Below, piece by piece: positions 8,588 to 17,243 of a stretch of DNA of 64,000 nt. The DNA lies in NCBI GenBank assembly GCA_030695415.1, contig JAUYQZ010000013.1:117048-181047 (forward strand), given 5' to 3'. The first letter of the stretch is position 1. Each line of letters begins with the position of its first letter. A program made the translations under genes and the position numbers. This stretch comes from Hylemonella sp. (GTDB taxonomy: Bacteria; Pseudomonadota; Gammaproteobacteria; Burkholderiales; Burkholderiaceae_C). Under the pieces are notes generated by a model that was not told where the DNA came from, did not search any database, and saw nothing but the letters and a program-made list of their open reading frames with translations.

Positions 8588-9559
8588 ATGGTTCGTCAAC
8601 TCTTTGCCGCGGCCGCGCTGCTTGGCCTGTCGACCTGCGCCCTGGCGCAGGCCCCCTCGCCCGCCGGCGACTGGCCCGCCAAGCCGGTGCGCATCGTCGT
8701 GCCCTATGCGCCGGGCGGTTCCTCTGACACGCTGGGGCGGATGATCGCGCAACAGCTGCAGGTCGCGCTGAAGCAGTCTTTCGTGGTGGAAAACAGGGCG
8801 GGCAGTGGCGGCACCATCGGCTCGGCCCAGGTCGCCAAAGCCCAGCCCGACGGCTACACCCTGGTGGTTTCAGGCATCGGTTCGCATGTCATCGCCCCGG
8901 TCGAGGTCAAGGTCTTCAACCCGATGAGCGACTTCACCCACATCGCGCTGCTGGGCGGCCCGCCTCTGGCGCTGGTGGTGCACCCTTCGGTGCCCGCGAA
9001 CACGGTTCCGGAGTTCATCGCTTATGCCAGGCAGCTCAAGGAGGGTCTGAGCTGGGGCTCGCCGGGGCAGGGCACCCATGGCCACCTGGTCGGCGAACTG
9101 CTGGCCAAGCAGGCCCAGTACACGCAGACCCACATCAGCTACAAGGGCGCCGGGCCGGCCGTCAACGACCTGCTGAGCGGCCAGATCCTGGCTGCCGTGA
9201 TGACCTACTCGTCTGCCAACGCCTTCGTCAAGAGCGGTCGGCTCAAGGCGCTGGCCACCACGGCCTCCCAGCGGCTGGCCGACATCCCGAACGTGCCCAC
9301 TTTTGCCGAGCTCGGTTACCCGGGCCTCACGTCCATCACCTGGTTTTCCCTGTCAGGCCCGCCGGGCATGCCGCCGGCACTGGTGACCAGGATCAACGAG
9401 GAAGTGCGCCGCGGTCTCAAGACCGAGGCCGCACAGAAGCAGCTGGCCTTCGAGAGCATGGAAACCCAGGACTGGGACGCGGCCACCTTCACGCGTTATG
9501 TCGGCAGCGAGATCGAGCGCTGGACGCCGCTGGTGCAGTCCATCAAGAAGCCCCAGTAA
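8588..9559 (+). CDS. Bug/TctC-family periplasmic solute-binding protein
   Basis: 323 residues with a Sec signal peptide ending near residue 21 (LLGLSTCALAQA). The mature protein has the TctC pattern: WPAKPVRIVVPYAPGGSSD at the N-terminus, QPDGYTLVVSG, and YKGAGPAVNDLLSGQI. These receptors deliver carboxylates to tripartite tricarboxylate transporters and are often orphan receptors in Burkholderiales. It has a strong site (AAGGAGA) 6 bp before the ATG and is transcribed divergently from the Rieske operon. It probably binds the aromatic acid handled by the locus (inference). Confidence 0.92.
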   Translation: MVRQLFAAAALLGLSTCALAQAPSPAGDWPAKPVRIVVPYAPGGSSDTLGRMIAQQLQVALKQSFVVENRAGSGGTIGSAQVAKAQPDGYTLVVSGIGSHVIAPVEVKVFNPMSDFTHIALLGGPPLALVVHPSVPANTVPEFIAYARQLKEGLSWGSPGQGTHGHLVGELLAKQAQYTQTHISYKGAGPAVNDLLSGQILAAVMTYSSANAFVKSGRLKALATTASQRLADIPNVPTFAELGYPGLTSITWFSLSGPPGMPPALVTRINEEVRRGLKTEAAQKQLAFESMETQDWDAATFTRYVGSEIERWTPLVQSIKKPQ

Positions 9560-9575
9560 ACGGGAAGCGGCAGCC

Positions 9576-10565
9576 ATGGCCAAACTCCAGCTCTCGGTCG
9601 CCATGGGCGACTACGACCGCACCCGCGCGCTGTACGACGGCCGGGTCCCCATCGACGGCGTCGACCCGGTCTACATGCTGCTCAACCCGGAGGAGATGTT
9701 CTTCCGTGCCATGCGCAGCCGTGACTTCGACATCGCCGAACTTTCGTTTTCCAGCTACCTGGTCAAGCACTCGCAGGGCGACTGCCCCTACATCGCGGTG
9801 CCGGTGTTCCTGTCGCGCGCGTTTCGCCACACCTCGATCTATGTCCGAAAGGATCGCATCAAGCAGCCCGCCGATCTCAAAGGCCGGCGCGTGGGCCTGC
9901 CCGAATACCAGCTCACGGCCAACGTCTGGGCGCGTGCCATCCTGCAGGACGACTACGGCGTGCGGCCCGAAGACATCACCTGGGTGCGCGGCGGGATCGA
10001 CACGCCGGGACGGCCCGAGAAGATTGCACTGCAGTTGCCGCCGGGCGTGAAGGTGGAGGCCGCGCCGGAAGGCAGCACCATCTCGGAATTGCTGGACCGC
10101 GGGGAAATCGACGGTTTCATCGGCCCGCGCCCGCCTAACCGCGCGGCCCTGCGCAATCCGAACATCGGCTGGCTGTTCGACGACCCCACGGCCGAGGCCA
10201 AGGACTACTACCGCCGCACCGGGGTGTTCCCCATCATGCACGTGGTGGGCATCCGCAAGGAACTGGCGCAGGCCCATCCCTGGCTCCCCGCGGCGGTCGT
10301 GAAGGCCTTCACGACCGCCAAGGCGCAAGCGCTGGAGTCGCTGTCCGACACCTCGGCCACCAAGGTGACGCTGCCCTTCGTGGAAGAGCAGCTCAAGGCG
10401 GCACGCGAGTCCCTGGGCGAGGACTACTGGTCCTACGGCGTGCAGGCCGCGCGCAAGACGCTGGAGACCTTTGTACGGCACCACCACGCGCAGGGCCTGT
10501 CCAAGCGGCTCATGGCGGTGGAGGAGCTGTTCCACCCGGCCACCTACGAGACCTATTCGATCTAG
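9576..10565 (+). CDS. 4,5-dihydroxyphthalate decarboxylase-like / substrate-binding-fold protein
   Basis: 329 residues without a signal peptide. It has the periplasmic-binding-protein-like fold shared by the 4,5-dihydroxyphthalate decarboxylase (Pht5) family and ABC nitrate/taurine receptors. Recognisable parts are MLLNPEEMFFRAMRSRDFDIAE, RRVGLPEYQLTANVWARAIL and a C-terminal VEELFHPATYETYSI. Cytoplasmic location next to a phthalate-type oxygenase favours a decarboxylase over a transport receptor. The ATG at 9576 follows the receptor stop by 16 bp, so the two genes are co-transcribed. Substrate not provable from sequence. Confidence 0.75.
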   Translation: MAKLQLSVAMGDYDRTRALYDGRVPIDGVDPVYMLLNPEEMFFRAMRSRDFDIAELSFSSYLVKHSQGDCPYIAVPVFLSRAFRHTSIYVRKDRIKQPADLKGRRVGLPEYQLTANVWARAILQDDYGVRPEDITWVRGGIDTPGRPEKIALQLPPGVKVEAAPEGSTISELLDRGEIDGFIGPRPPNRAALRNPNIGWLFDDPTAEAKDYYRRTGVFPIMHVVGIRKELAQAHPWLPAAVVKAFTTAKAQALESLSDTSATKVTLPFVEEQLKAARESLGEDYWSYGVQAARKTLETFVRHHHAQGLSKRLMAVEELFHPATYETYSI

Positions 10566-10578
10566 TGGCGCCCCTCTG

Positions 10579-10626
10579 CGCCAGCAGGGGCAGCCTCACT
10601 TGCGCCAGCAGGGGCAGCCTCACTTG
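10579..10626. repeat. Two perfect tandem copies of a 24-bp unit
   Basis: The unit begins CGCCAGCAGGGGCAGC and occurs at 10579-10602 and 10603-10626, followed by a partial third copy (CGCCAGAAG). It covers the last codons and stop of trkH and lies between the convergent decarboxylase-like and trkH genes. It looks like slippage duplication that moved the trkH stop. Confidence 0.85.
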
Positions 10627-12080
10627 CGCCAGAAGCCACCGGTGAACAGCACCAGCACGCTGAGCAGCTCCAGCCGCCCCAGCAGCATGGCAAAGGACAG
10701 TACCCAGAGCTGGAAGGCGTTGAGGCCGCCGAAGTTGCCCGCCGGGCCGACCTGGCCCAGGCCGGGGCCGATGTTGTTGACGGTGGCCACCACAGCCGAG
10801 AAGGCGGTGACGATGTCCAGTCCGCTGAACAGCAGCAGGAGGGTCAGGCCCATGGTGGCGGCGCCGTAGATCAGCATGAAGCCCAGCACCGCAGTCATGA
10901 CCGATGAGGGCAGGACCTGTCCGCCCAGCGTCACCGGGTTGACCACCCGCGGGTGGATGATGCGCACCAGCTCGCGCCGGGCCTGCTTGATCAGCAGCAC
11001 CATGCGAACCATCTTGATGCCGCCGCCGGTGGAGCCGGCACAGGACACGAAACAGCCCAGGAAGAGCAGCAGCACCGGTGCGGCGACTGGCCACTGCGCG
11101 TAGTCGGTGGAGGCGTAGCCGGTGGTGGTGGCCAGCGAGATCACGTGGAAGGCGCTGGCGCGCAGCGCCGCGGGAAATTCGGCATAGGTCTGGTGCGCCA
11201 GCAGCATGAGGGTGAGCGTGGCGGTGGAAGCGGCCAGCACGAACAGGTAGGTGCGGATCTCGCGGTCGGAGGTGATGGGGCGCAGGCTGCGTGCGCGAAT
11301 GACCATGAAGTAGCGCATGAAGCTGATGCCCGACAGCGCCATGAAGACCATCGCTACGCCTTCGATGGCCGGCGAGTTCCAGTGACCGAAGCTGGCGTCG
11401 TGCGAGGAGAAGCCGCCCAGGCCCATGGTGGAGCACATGTGCATGAAGGCATCGGCCCAGCTCATGCCGGCCCAGCGGTAGGCCAGCAGGCACAGGCCGG
11501 AGAACACGAAATACACCCCCCACAGGCCGCGCGCGGTCTCGGCGATGCGCGGGGTGAAACGGGTGTCCTTCATCGGTCCCGGGGTCTCGGCCTTGTAGAG
11601 CTGCATGCCGCCCAGGCCCAGCATCGGCAGCACGGCCACCACCAGCAGCATGATGCCCAGCCCGCCGATAAGCTGCAGGAAGCAGCGCCAGATGTTGACC
11701 GACACGGGCAGCGCGTCCAGGCCCTGCAGCGCGGTGGCGCCGGTGGCGGTCAGCGCGCTCATGGCTTCGAAGTAGGCATGGCTCCAGCTGATGCCGGGCA
11801 CGGTGTACGCCAGCGGCACGGCGGCAAAGAGCGTCAGCACCACCCACACCAAGTTGACCAGCAGGAAGCCGTCGCGCGCCTGGAGTTCGCGACGGTGCCG
11901 GCGGCTGATGAGCCACAGCAGCCAGCCGCTACCCAGGGTGAGGGCGAAGCAGCCACCCCAGACGGCGCGCAGGGCCGGCGCATCCTCGGCCCAGGCCCAG
12001 GCCAGCGGCACCAGGAAGGCCAGCGAGAAGGCCATGAGGATGCGCGAGAGCAGCGCCAGGACCGGCAGGAACATCTGCAT
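10620..12080 (-). CDS. trkH: TrkH-family potassium uptake channel subunit
   Basis: 486 residues with about ten membrane helices and four filter-like repeats (TGATALQG, STMGLGGFSSH, TTTGYASTDY, NNIGPGLGQVGP) typical of TrkH/KtrB K+ translocators. It works with cytoplasmic TrkA, encoded 7 bp upstream in the same direction. The stop codon lies inside a 24-bp tandem repeat, so the extreme C-terminus (GGFWRK) has probably drifted by repeat slippage. Confidence 0.95.
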   Translation of the reverse strand: MQMFLPVLALLSRILMAFSLAFLVPLAWAWAEDAPALRAVWGGCFALTLGSGWLLWLISRRHRRELQARDGFLLVNLVWVVLTLFAAVPLAYTVPGISWSHAYFEAMSALTATGATALQGLDALPVSVNIWRCFLQLIGGLGIMLLVVAVLPMLGLGGMQLYKAETPGPMKDTRFTPRIAETARGLWGVYFVFSGLCLLAYRWAGMSWADAFMHMCSTMGLGGFSSHDASFGHWNSPAIEGVAMVFMALSGISFMRYFMVIRARSLRPITSDREIRTYLFVLAASTATLTLMLLAHQTYAEFPAALRASAFHVISLATTTGYASTDYAQWPVAAPVLLLFLGCFVSCAGSTGGGIKMVRMVLLIKQARRELVRIIHPRVVNPVTLGGQVLPSSVMTAVLGFMLIYGAATMGLTLLLLFSGLDIVTAFSAVVATVNNIGPGLGQVGPAGNFGGLNAFQLWVLSFAMLLGRLELLSVLVLFTGGFWRK

Positions 12081-12087
12081 GCTGTCT

Positions 12088-13479
12088 TCAGCCGAAGAAG
12101 GTGGCGCTGACCTGGAACAGGCGTTCCACCTCGCGCACCATGCGCTTGCTGGGGATGAAGATGACGATGTGGTCGCCGTCCGCGATCAGGGTGTCGTGAT
12201 GCGGCATCAGGACCTCGCCTTTGCGGCCTTCGCCGCGCACGATGACGCCGATGCGCGCCCCTTCGGGCAGCTTGATCTCCTCCACGCGCCGGCCGACCAG
12301 CCGCGAGGTCTTGATGTCACCGCGGGCGATGCCCTCGAGCGCCTCGGCGGCGCCGCGGCGCAGGCTGTGCACGGCCACCACGTCGCCGCGGCGGATGTGC
12401 GTGAGCAGCTCGCCGATGACGGTCTGCGCCGGCGAGATGGCGATGTCGATCGCACTGCCCTGCAGCATCTCGGCATAGGCGCGGCGGTTGACCAGCGACA
12501 TCACGCGGCGTGCGCCCAGACGCTTGGCCAGCATGGCCGACATGATGTTGTCCTCGTCGTCGCTGGTCAGCGCCAGGAACAGGTCCATCTCGCCGATGTT
12601 CTCCTCCAGCAGCAGGTCTTCCTCGACCGCGTTGCCGTGCAGCACCAGCATGTCGCCGGGCAGCTGGCCCGCCAGGTAGTCGCAGCGCTTGGCGTTCTGC
12701 TCGATGATCTTCACTTGGCACTGGCCCACCAGGCTGCGCGCCAGACGCAGGCCGACCTTGCCGCCGCCGGCGATCATGAGCCGCTGCACCGGCTGGTCCA
12801 GGTTGTGCAGCGCGGCCAGCACCAGGCGGATCTGGTTGGCCGCGGCCAGCACGAAGACCTCGTCACCAGGCAGGATGCGCGTCTCGGGCGTGGCCGGCAT
12901 CTCGGCGTCCATGCGGTACAGCGCCACCACCCGCATCTGGGCCGCCGGCAGGCGATCGCGGAATTCGGCGATGGTGCGGTTGGCCAGGATGCTGCTGCCG
13001 GTTACGCGCACCGCAGCCAGGCAGACGCGCCCCTCGGCAAATTCGAGCACCTGCAGCGCCTCGGGGTAGTCGATGAGTTGGTGGATGTAGCGCATCACCG
13101 ATTCCTCGGGGCAGATCACCTGATCCACCGCGAAGCCGGCCTTGGACAGGAGGGCGTCGCCCCCGACGAACTCGGGCGAGCGCACACGCGCGATGGTGAC
13201 CGGCACGTTGAAGACATCGTGCGCCACCTTGCACACCACCAGGTTGGATTCGTCCAGTGCGGCGCAGGCGATCAGCATGTCGGCGTCCTGGGCGCCGGCT
13301 TCGCGCAGCACCGACGGCTGGATGCCATTGCCCACCACGCCGCGCAGGTCCAGCCGCTCCTCGAGCTGGCGCAGGCGGACCGGGTCCTGGTCGATGACGG
13401 TGATGTCGTTCTGTTCGGAGGCCAGGCTCTCGGCCACGCTTTCGCCGACGCGGCCGGCTCCCAGGATGATGATGTTCAT
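12088..13479 (-). CDS. trkA: Trk system potassium uptake protein TrkA (NAD-binding regulator)
   Basis: 463 residues: two RCK_N/RCK_C tandem modules. The first Rossmann motif is IILGAGRVGESVAESL at the N-terminus, followed by ITVIDQDP; the second is MIAGGGKVGLRLARSL near residue 235. TrkA binds NAD(H)/ATP on the cytoplasmic face and gates TrkH. Length matches the family (about 458). It is directly upstream of trkH in an operon. Confidence 0.96.
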   Translation of the reverse strand: MNIIILGAGRVGESVAESLASEQNDITVIDQDPVRLRQLEERLDLRGVVGNGIQPSVLREAGAQDADMLIACAALDESNLVVCKVAHDVFNVPVTIARVRSPEFVGGDALLSKAGFAVDQVICPEESVMRYIHQLIDYPEALQVLEFAEGRVCLAAVRVTGSSILANRTIAEFRDRLPAAQMRVVALYRMDAEMPATPETRILPGDEVFVLAAANQIRLVLAALHNLDQPVQRLMIAGGGKVGLRLARSLVGQCQVKIIEQNAKRCDYLAGQLPGDMLVLHGNAVEEDLLLEENIGEMDLFLALTSDDEDNIMSAMLAKRLGARRVMSLVNRRAYAEMLQGSAIDIAISPAQTVIGELLTHIRRGDVVAVHSLRRGAAEALEGIARGDIKTSRLVGRRVEEIKLPEGARIGVIVRGEGRKGEVLMPHHDTLIADGDHIVIFIPSKRMVREVERLFQVSATFFG

Positions 13480-13501
13480 GTCGGCGATGTCGCTCGCGGG
13501 T

Positions 13502-14185
13502 TCAGGCAGCGGCTTCCTGGCGGGCGGCGCCGTGGTACAGGTCCAGGCAGCGCTCGCGCCAGGCGTGGACCACGTCGTCCTCGGCCAGCAGCTGGAAGGG
13601 GCTGCTCACGCGGGCCCACATGAAGCCGCCAAACGCCAGGTAGTCGGCGTAGCCGGGCTGCTCGCCAGAGATGAAGGGGCCGTGGGCCAGCGCCATGCGC
13701 ATGGGCTGCAGCGACTTGCGGAAGGCGTCGACGCGCTCCTCGCGGCCGGCCTGCAGCTCTTCGAGCGTCTGCTTGTACATCTTCTCGCGCGATGCGCGGA
13801 AGTAGGCCTGGTCGGCCGGGTCCAGGCCGTCGTGCAGGTCGCGCAGGATCAGGCGCGCGATGCCGCCGTGGACGGTGTTCTGCACCCAGTACTGGAAGAA
13901 CTTGAGCACGTGGCCCTCGGCACCCGCGGCGATCAGGCGCGGCGTGTCGGGAAAGGCGGCGTCCAGGTGCTGCACGATGGCCCAGCTGTCGGTGACGAGC
14001 CGGCCCTCATGCGCGAGGGTCGGGATGGTGAGCTTGTCGCCACCGCTGTGGATGCTGGGGATATCGCCGAACAGCACGTCGCGCACCTCGAAGGGCAGGC
14101 CCTTGTGCAGCAGGGCCATGCGCACGCGCCAGCTGTTGGGGCTGAAGTGGGTGCGTTTCGCGTTCACCAGGTCGTAGAGCAGCAT
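13502..14185 (-). CDS. Glutathione S-transferase family protein (etherase-like N-terminus)
   Basis: 227 residues: thioredoxin-like GSH-binding domain (MLLYDLVNAKRTHFSPNSWR, then KLTIPTLAHEGRLVTDSW) and an alpha-helical C-terminal domain. The FSPNSWRVRMAL segment resembles the N-terminus of LigE/LigF-type beta-etherase GSTs. It is 22 bp downstream of the trkA start region but on the same strand, and follows a PAP2 gene. Reaction unknown; glutathione conjugation or ether cleavage of an aromatic compound is possible. Confidence 0.88.
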   Translation of the reverse strand: MLLYDLVNAKRTHFSPNSWRVRMALLHKGLPFEVRDVLFGDIPSIHSGGDKLTIPTLAHEGRLVTDSWAIVQHLDAAFPDTPRLIAAGAEGHVLKFFQYWVQNTVHGGIARLILRDLHDGLDPADQAYFRASREKMYKQTLEELQAGREERVDAFRKSLQPMRMALAHGPFISGEQPGYADYLAFGGFMWARVSSPFQLLAEDDVVHAWRERCLDLYHGAARQEAAA

Positions 14186-14205
14186 GGGCGTTATTCCCTC
14201 AGGTT

Positions 14206-14994
14206 TCAGTTCTTGCGCAGGCTGCGCGATGCAAACAGCGCCAGGCAGGCGGCCAGGAAGGCCCCCAGCGCGTACTGCCAGGGCAGGTTGATGACAAAGC
14301 CCATCTCGTCGGTCCACAACACGTAGAGGCAGTACAGGCCGAACAGGGCCACGCCGCGCATCAGCCAGGCCTGCGGACGCAGATGGCGCTCGGGAATGCG
14401 CGCGGCCAGCCAGGCGCCGGTCAGCCCGCTGAGCAGGCCGGCGGCGGCGCCCACCGCCACGTCGGCCGGCCAGTGCGCGCCCACGGCGACACGCGAGCAG
14501 GCCACGCCGAAGGCAAAGACGAAGAGCCAGAGCCAGCGCAGGCGCTGCCGGGTGGCGAGCGCGAAATAGATGGCGGCGGCGCCGGCGAAGGCCGTGATGG
14601 TGTGGCCCGAGGGCATGGCGGCAATGAACAGCGGCTCGCCGATGACGTTGATGCCTTCCAGGCCCAGGACTTCCAGCGGGCGGGGGTTGTCGGCCAGGTT
14701 CTTGCCCACACGCGTGAGCACGCCGGCCAGCGGCGCAGCGCACAGCCACGAGAGGATGAGACGTGGCGCGCGCCACAGGGCGGGCGCCGTGGCGGCATAG
14801 ATGGCCCAGCCGGTGCCGAAGAGCGAGAGCAGGGTCCAGACGATGTCGGGCAGCACGGAGAACCAGCGGTTGAGCGTGCGGAACACGGCGGGCTCGTACA
14901 GGCCCAGCCATAGCGGCGCGCTCAGCGCGAGGATGACGAAGGGAAGGGCCCAGTGCCAGGGGGCGATGCGGGGGCGGTCTGCAGCGTGGTCCAT
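14206..14994 (-). CDS. PAP2-family membrane phosphatase
   Basis: 262 residues, six predicted membrane helices. All three PAP2 phosphatase motifs are present in order: KNLADNPRP, MPSGHT and CSRVAVGAHWPAD. Such enzymes dephosphorylate lipid pyrophosphates (undecaprenyl-PP, lipid A 1-phosphate). Position 9 bp after an ArnT-like glycosyltransferase suggests a role in lipid-carrier recycling or lipid A modification (inference). Confidence 0.92.
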   Translation of the reverse strand: MDHAADRPRIAPWHWALPFVILALSAPLWLGLYEPAVFRTLNRWFSVLPDIVWTLLSLFGTGWAIYAATAPALWRAPRLILSWLCAAPLAGVLTRVGKNLADNPRPLEVLGLEGINVIGEPLFIAAMPSGHTITAFAGAAAIYFALATRQRLRWLWLFVFAFGVACSRVAVGAHWPADVAVGAAAGLLSGLTGAWLAARIPERHLRPQAWLMRGVALFGLYCLYVLWTDEMGFVINLPWQYALGAFLAACLALFASRSLRKN

Positions 14995-15002
14995 GGAGAG
15001 GT

Positions 15003-16529
15003 TCAGGAAGCGTCCTGGCGTCGCGGCGCGGGGCGACCGCCCCAGCCGTGGCACAGGAACAGGCGAAAACGTGACACAGCGCGCCCGGCGTGCTGCACGG
15101 CAAAGCTCTCGCCCGGCTCGCAGCGCTCGAACAGGCCCTCGCCCACGGGCAGTTCGTGCGCCATCTGCGACCAGTCGAGCAGCACGGCGCTGGCGCCCAG
15201 TGGCAGCGGACCCGTCCACAGCGAGAACTGGTCGAAGTCGGGCGCCAGCACGTGCACGGGCAGGGGGCGCGCGTACCAGGCGAAGCGGCTGGCCAGGGTC
15301 CAGTTCTGCACGGCCAGGTGGGGAATGTTGTGCTCACGGGCCAACTGCTGGGCGTGCGCGCCGGCCTCGTCCCAGCCGTAGAAGTCGGTGAAGGGGTTGA
15401 CCATTTCCGGTTCGCCGCTGCCGGGGGCCTCACTGGCGATCCAGGGGGGGCCGGCCAGCAGCATGAGCACGTACAGGCCCGCCGTGAAGAGCGCCTGCAG
15501 GCCACCGAGCACCCAGATCAGCGTGCGCCGCCCGCCCGCCCACAGGGCCGCCAGACCCAGGCCGGCAAACGGTGCCAGCGCGACCCAGGCCGGCGCCGTC
15601 CAGTGCGGCAGGCTGGAGCCGCCGCCGGAGAGATAGGCCAGCACGGTGAAGGGCAGGGCAAAGAAGCTCAGCAGCCAGGCCTGGCTGCGGTCCAGCTCGA
15701 AGCCGCCCAGCACCTTGTGGCGCAGGCCGAAGACGCCCCAGACCAGCAGCGGGTAGAGCAGGGCCTGCGCCAGCAGGAAGACCAGCAGCGGGCCGAGCTG
15801 CCAGTGGCTGCCCTTGCCATGCTTGAGCTGGTAGGCAAAGGAGATCCAGTCGTGCTGCGCGTTCCACACGAAGACCGGCAGCACCAGTGTCACCGCCAGC
15901 AGCAGGGCAAGCCAGGGGCCGGGGCGGCGCAGCAGGCGCAGGCCGTGGGTGGCCAGCAGGCAGGCCAGCACCGGCAGCGCGGCAAAGATGGCGGTGTACT
16001 TGGAGAGGCCGGCCAGGCCCAGCAGGGCGCCCAGCAGCAGCCAGTCGGGCAGGCGCTGCGCGACGCTCTCGTCCAGCAGGCGCAGGGTCTGCCAGAGGAT
16101 GGCGGCGGTGAACAGCATCAACAGCGTATCGGGCAGCAGGCCGATGCCCAGGATGTGCAGCACCGGCGCCAGGCTGTAGGCCAGCACGGCCCACAGGCCG
16201 GCGGCGTCAGCGCTGCCGGCGGCCGGCACCAGCAGGGTGTGCAGGCGGCGCGCGGTGTCGTGGATGAAGAGGGCGGTCACTGCCCAGAGTGCTTCGGGGA
16301 CGAGGCGCAGTAAGCCTTCGGGCGCACCCAGCGACACCAGCGGCCACTGCAGCCAGCCCACCAGGGGCGGGTGGTCGTAGTAGCTCAGCGCCGGGTGGGC
16401 GCCGTAGAGCGCGTAGTGCGCCTCGTCGCCCGACAGCCCGAGCACCCAGCCCAGCACGAAGTGCAGCAGGCTGTGGCCCAGCAGGATCAGGGCCAGCACG
16501 TGGGAGGGGCGGGTGGTGGTGAGGGACAC
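15003..16529 (-). CDS. ArnT/PMT-like GT-C membrane glycosyltransferase
   Basis: 508 residues with about ten to twelve membrane helices. The first periplasmic loop holds the GT-C acidic motif and the ArnT-type sequence SGDEAHYALYGAHPALSYYD followed by HPPLVGWL. Family enzymes transfer a sugar from a polyprenyl-phosphate donor to lipid A or protein in the periplasm. Downstream PAP2 and GST genes are on the same strand. The acceptor cannot be told. Confidence 0.9.
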   Translation of the reverse strand: MSLTTTRPSHVLALILLGHSLLHFVLGWVLGLSGDEAHYALYGAHPALSYYDHPPLVGWLQWPLVSLGAPEGLLRLVPEALWAVTALFIHDTARRLHTLLVPAAGSADAAGLWAVLAYSLAPVLHILGIGLLPDTLLMLFTAAILWQTLRLLDESVAQRLPDWLLLGALLGLAGLSKYTAIFAALPVLACLLATHGLRLLRRPGPWLALLLAVTLVLPVFVWNAQHDWISFAYQLKHGKGSHWQLGPLLVFLLAQALLYPLLVWGVFGLRHKVLGGFELDRSQAWLLSFFALPFTVLAYLSGGGSSLPHWTAPAWVALAPFAGLGLAALWAGGRRTLIWVLGGLQALFTAGLYVLMLLAGPPWIASEAPGSGEPEMVNPFTDFYGWDEAGAHAQQLAREHNIPHLAVQNWTLASRFAWYARPLPVHVLAPDFDQFSLWTGPLPLGASAVLLDWSQMAHELPVGEGLFERCEPGESFAVQHAGRAVSRFRLFLCHGWGGRPAPRRQDAS

Positions 16530-16615
16530 GGTGGATCCGAAGGGGGGAGCGTGAAGTCTAAACGAGGCAGGTGGCGCAAGGCCAACGGGCTGGTTCCCTG
16601 CCCTAAACTGCGGCG

Positions 16616-16834
16616 ATGGATACGCCTCAGCCCGCCATCGACCCCTGCCGCTGCCCCTTGTGCGGCCAGCCCAATGGCTGTGCCAACGAGCTTGCGCGTG
16701 CCACCGGCCTGGCCCAGCCGCCGTGCTGGTGCACCACGGTGACGTTCGCGCCGGAGCTGTTGGCGCGTGTGCCAGCGCAGGCGCAGCGCAAGGCCTGCAT
16801 CTGCGCCCGCTGTGCGGGATCCACGCCGCGCTGA
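16616..16834 (+). CDS. Cysteine-rich CWC-family small protein
   Basis: 72 residues with nine cysteines, arranged CRCPLCGQPNGCANE, CWCTTV and ACICARC, the pattern of the cysteine-rich CWC family (probable metal-binding protein of unknown function). The ATG at 16616 follows an 86-bp gap after the divergently transcribed glycosyltransferase gene. It converges with the small cytochrome gene. Confidence 0.85.
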   Translation: MDTPQPAIDPCRCPLCGQPNGCANELARATGLAQPPCWCTTVTFAPELLARVPAQAQRKACICARCAGSTPR

Positions 16835-16859
16835 GGGGCCCGGGGTCTGGCAGGCGGCC

Positions 16860-17177
16860 CTACTTGGCGCCCTCGATGATCCAGCGCATCAGCGTTTCGC
16901 ATTCCTCGGGGCTGAGGCGCTCGTGTGCGGCGATGTGGGCGAAGAGGCCGCCCTCGCGCAGCTTGTCGGCCAGCCGGCGCGGGGCGTCGGCCTGGCTGCG
17001 GTAGCGCGCGTAGTCGGTGGCCAGCTGGGCCATGCTGGGCGCGTTGCGGCGCGGCGGTTCGCCGTGGCAGCTGTAGCAGCCCTTGTCCAGCGCGAGTTGC
17101 GAGCTGGCCTGCACGGGCGGCGCGCACAGCAGGGCGAGCAACAGACAGATCAGGTGGCGGTTTGTCATGTCCAGCAT
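16860..17177 (-). CDS. Small periplasmic c-type cytochrome
   Basis: 105 residues: signal peptide (LICLLLALLCAPPVQA), one haem-attachment motif CYSCH near residue 34, and a C-terminal CETLMRWIIEG helix whose methionine is the likely sixth haem ligand. Length fits a single-haem cytochrome c5/c553-type electron carrier. Either the ATG at 17177 or the one at 17168 could be the start. It is divergent from the CDF transporter. Confidence 0.88.
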   Translation of the reverse strand: MLDMTNRHLICLLLALLCAPPVQASSQLALDKGCYSCHGEPPRRNAPSMAQLATDYARYRSQADAPRRLADKLREGGLFAHIAAHERLSPEECETLMRWIIEGAK

Positions 17178-17243
17178 GGTGCCACCAAGGCGGCTTGCCT
17201 GCTAGCATCAGGCTCCCGCCATCCCCCGGACCCGCTCCCTGCC

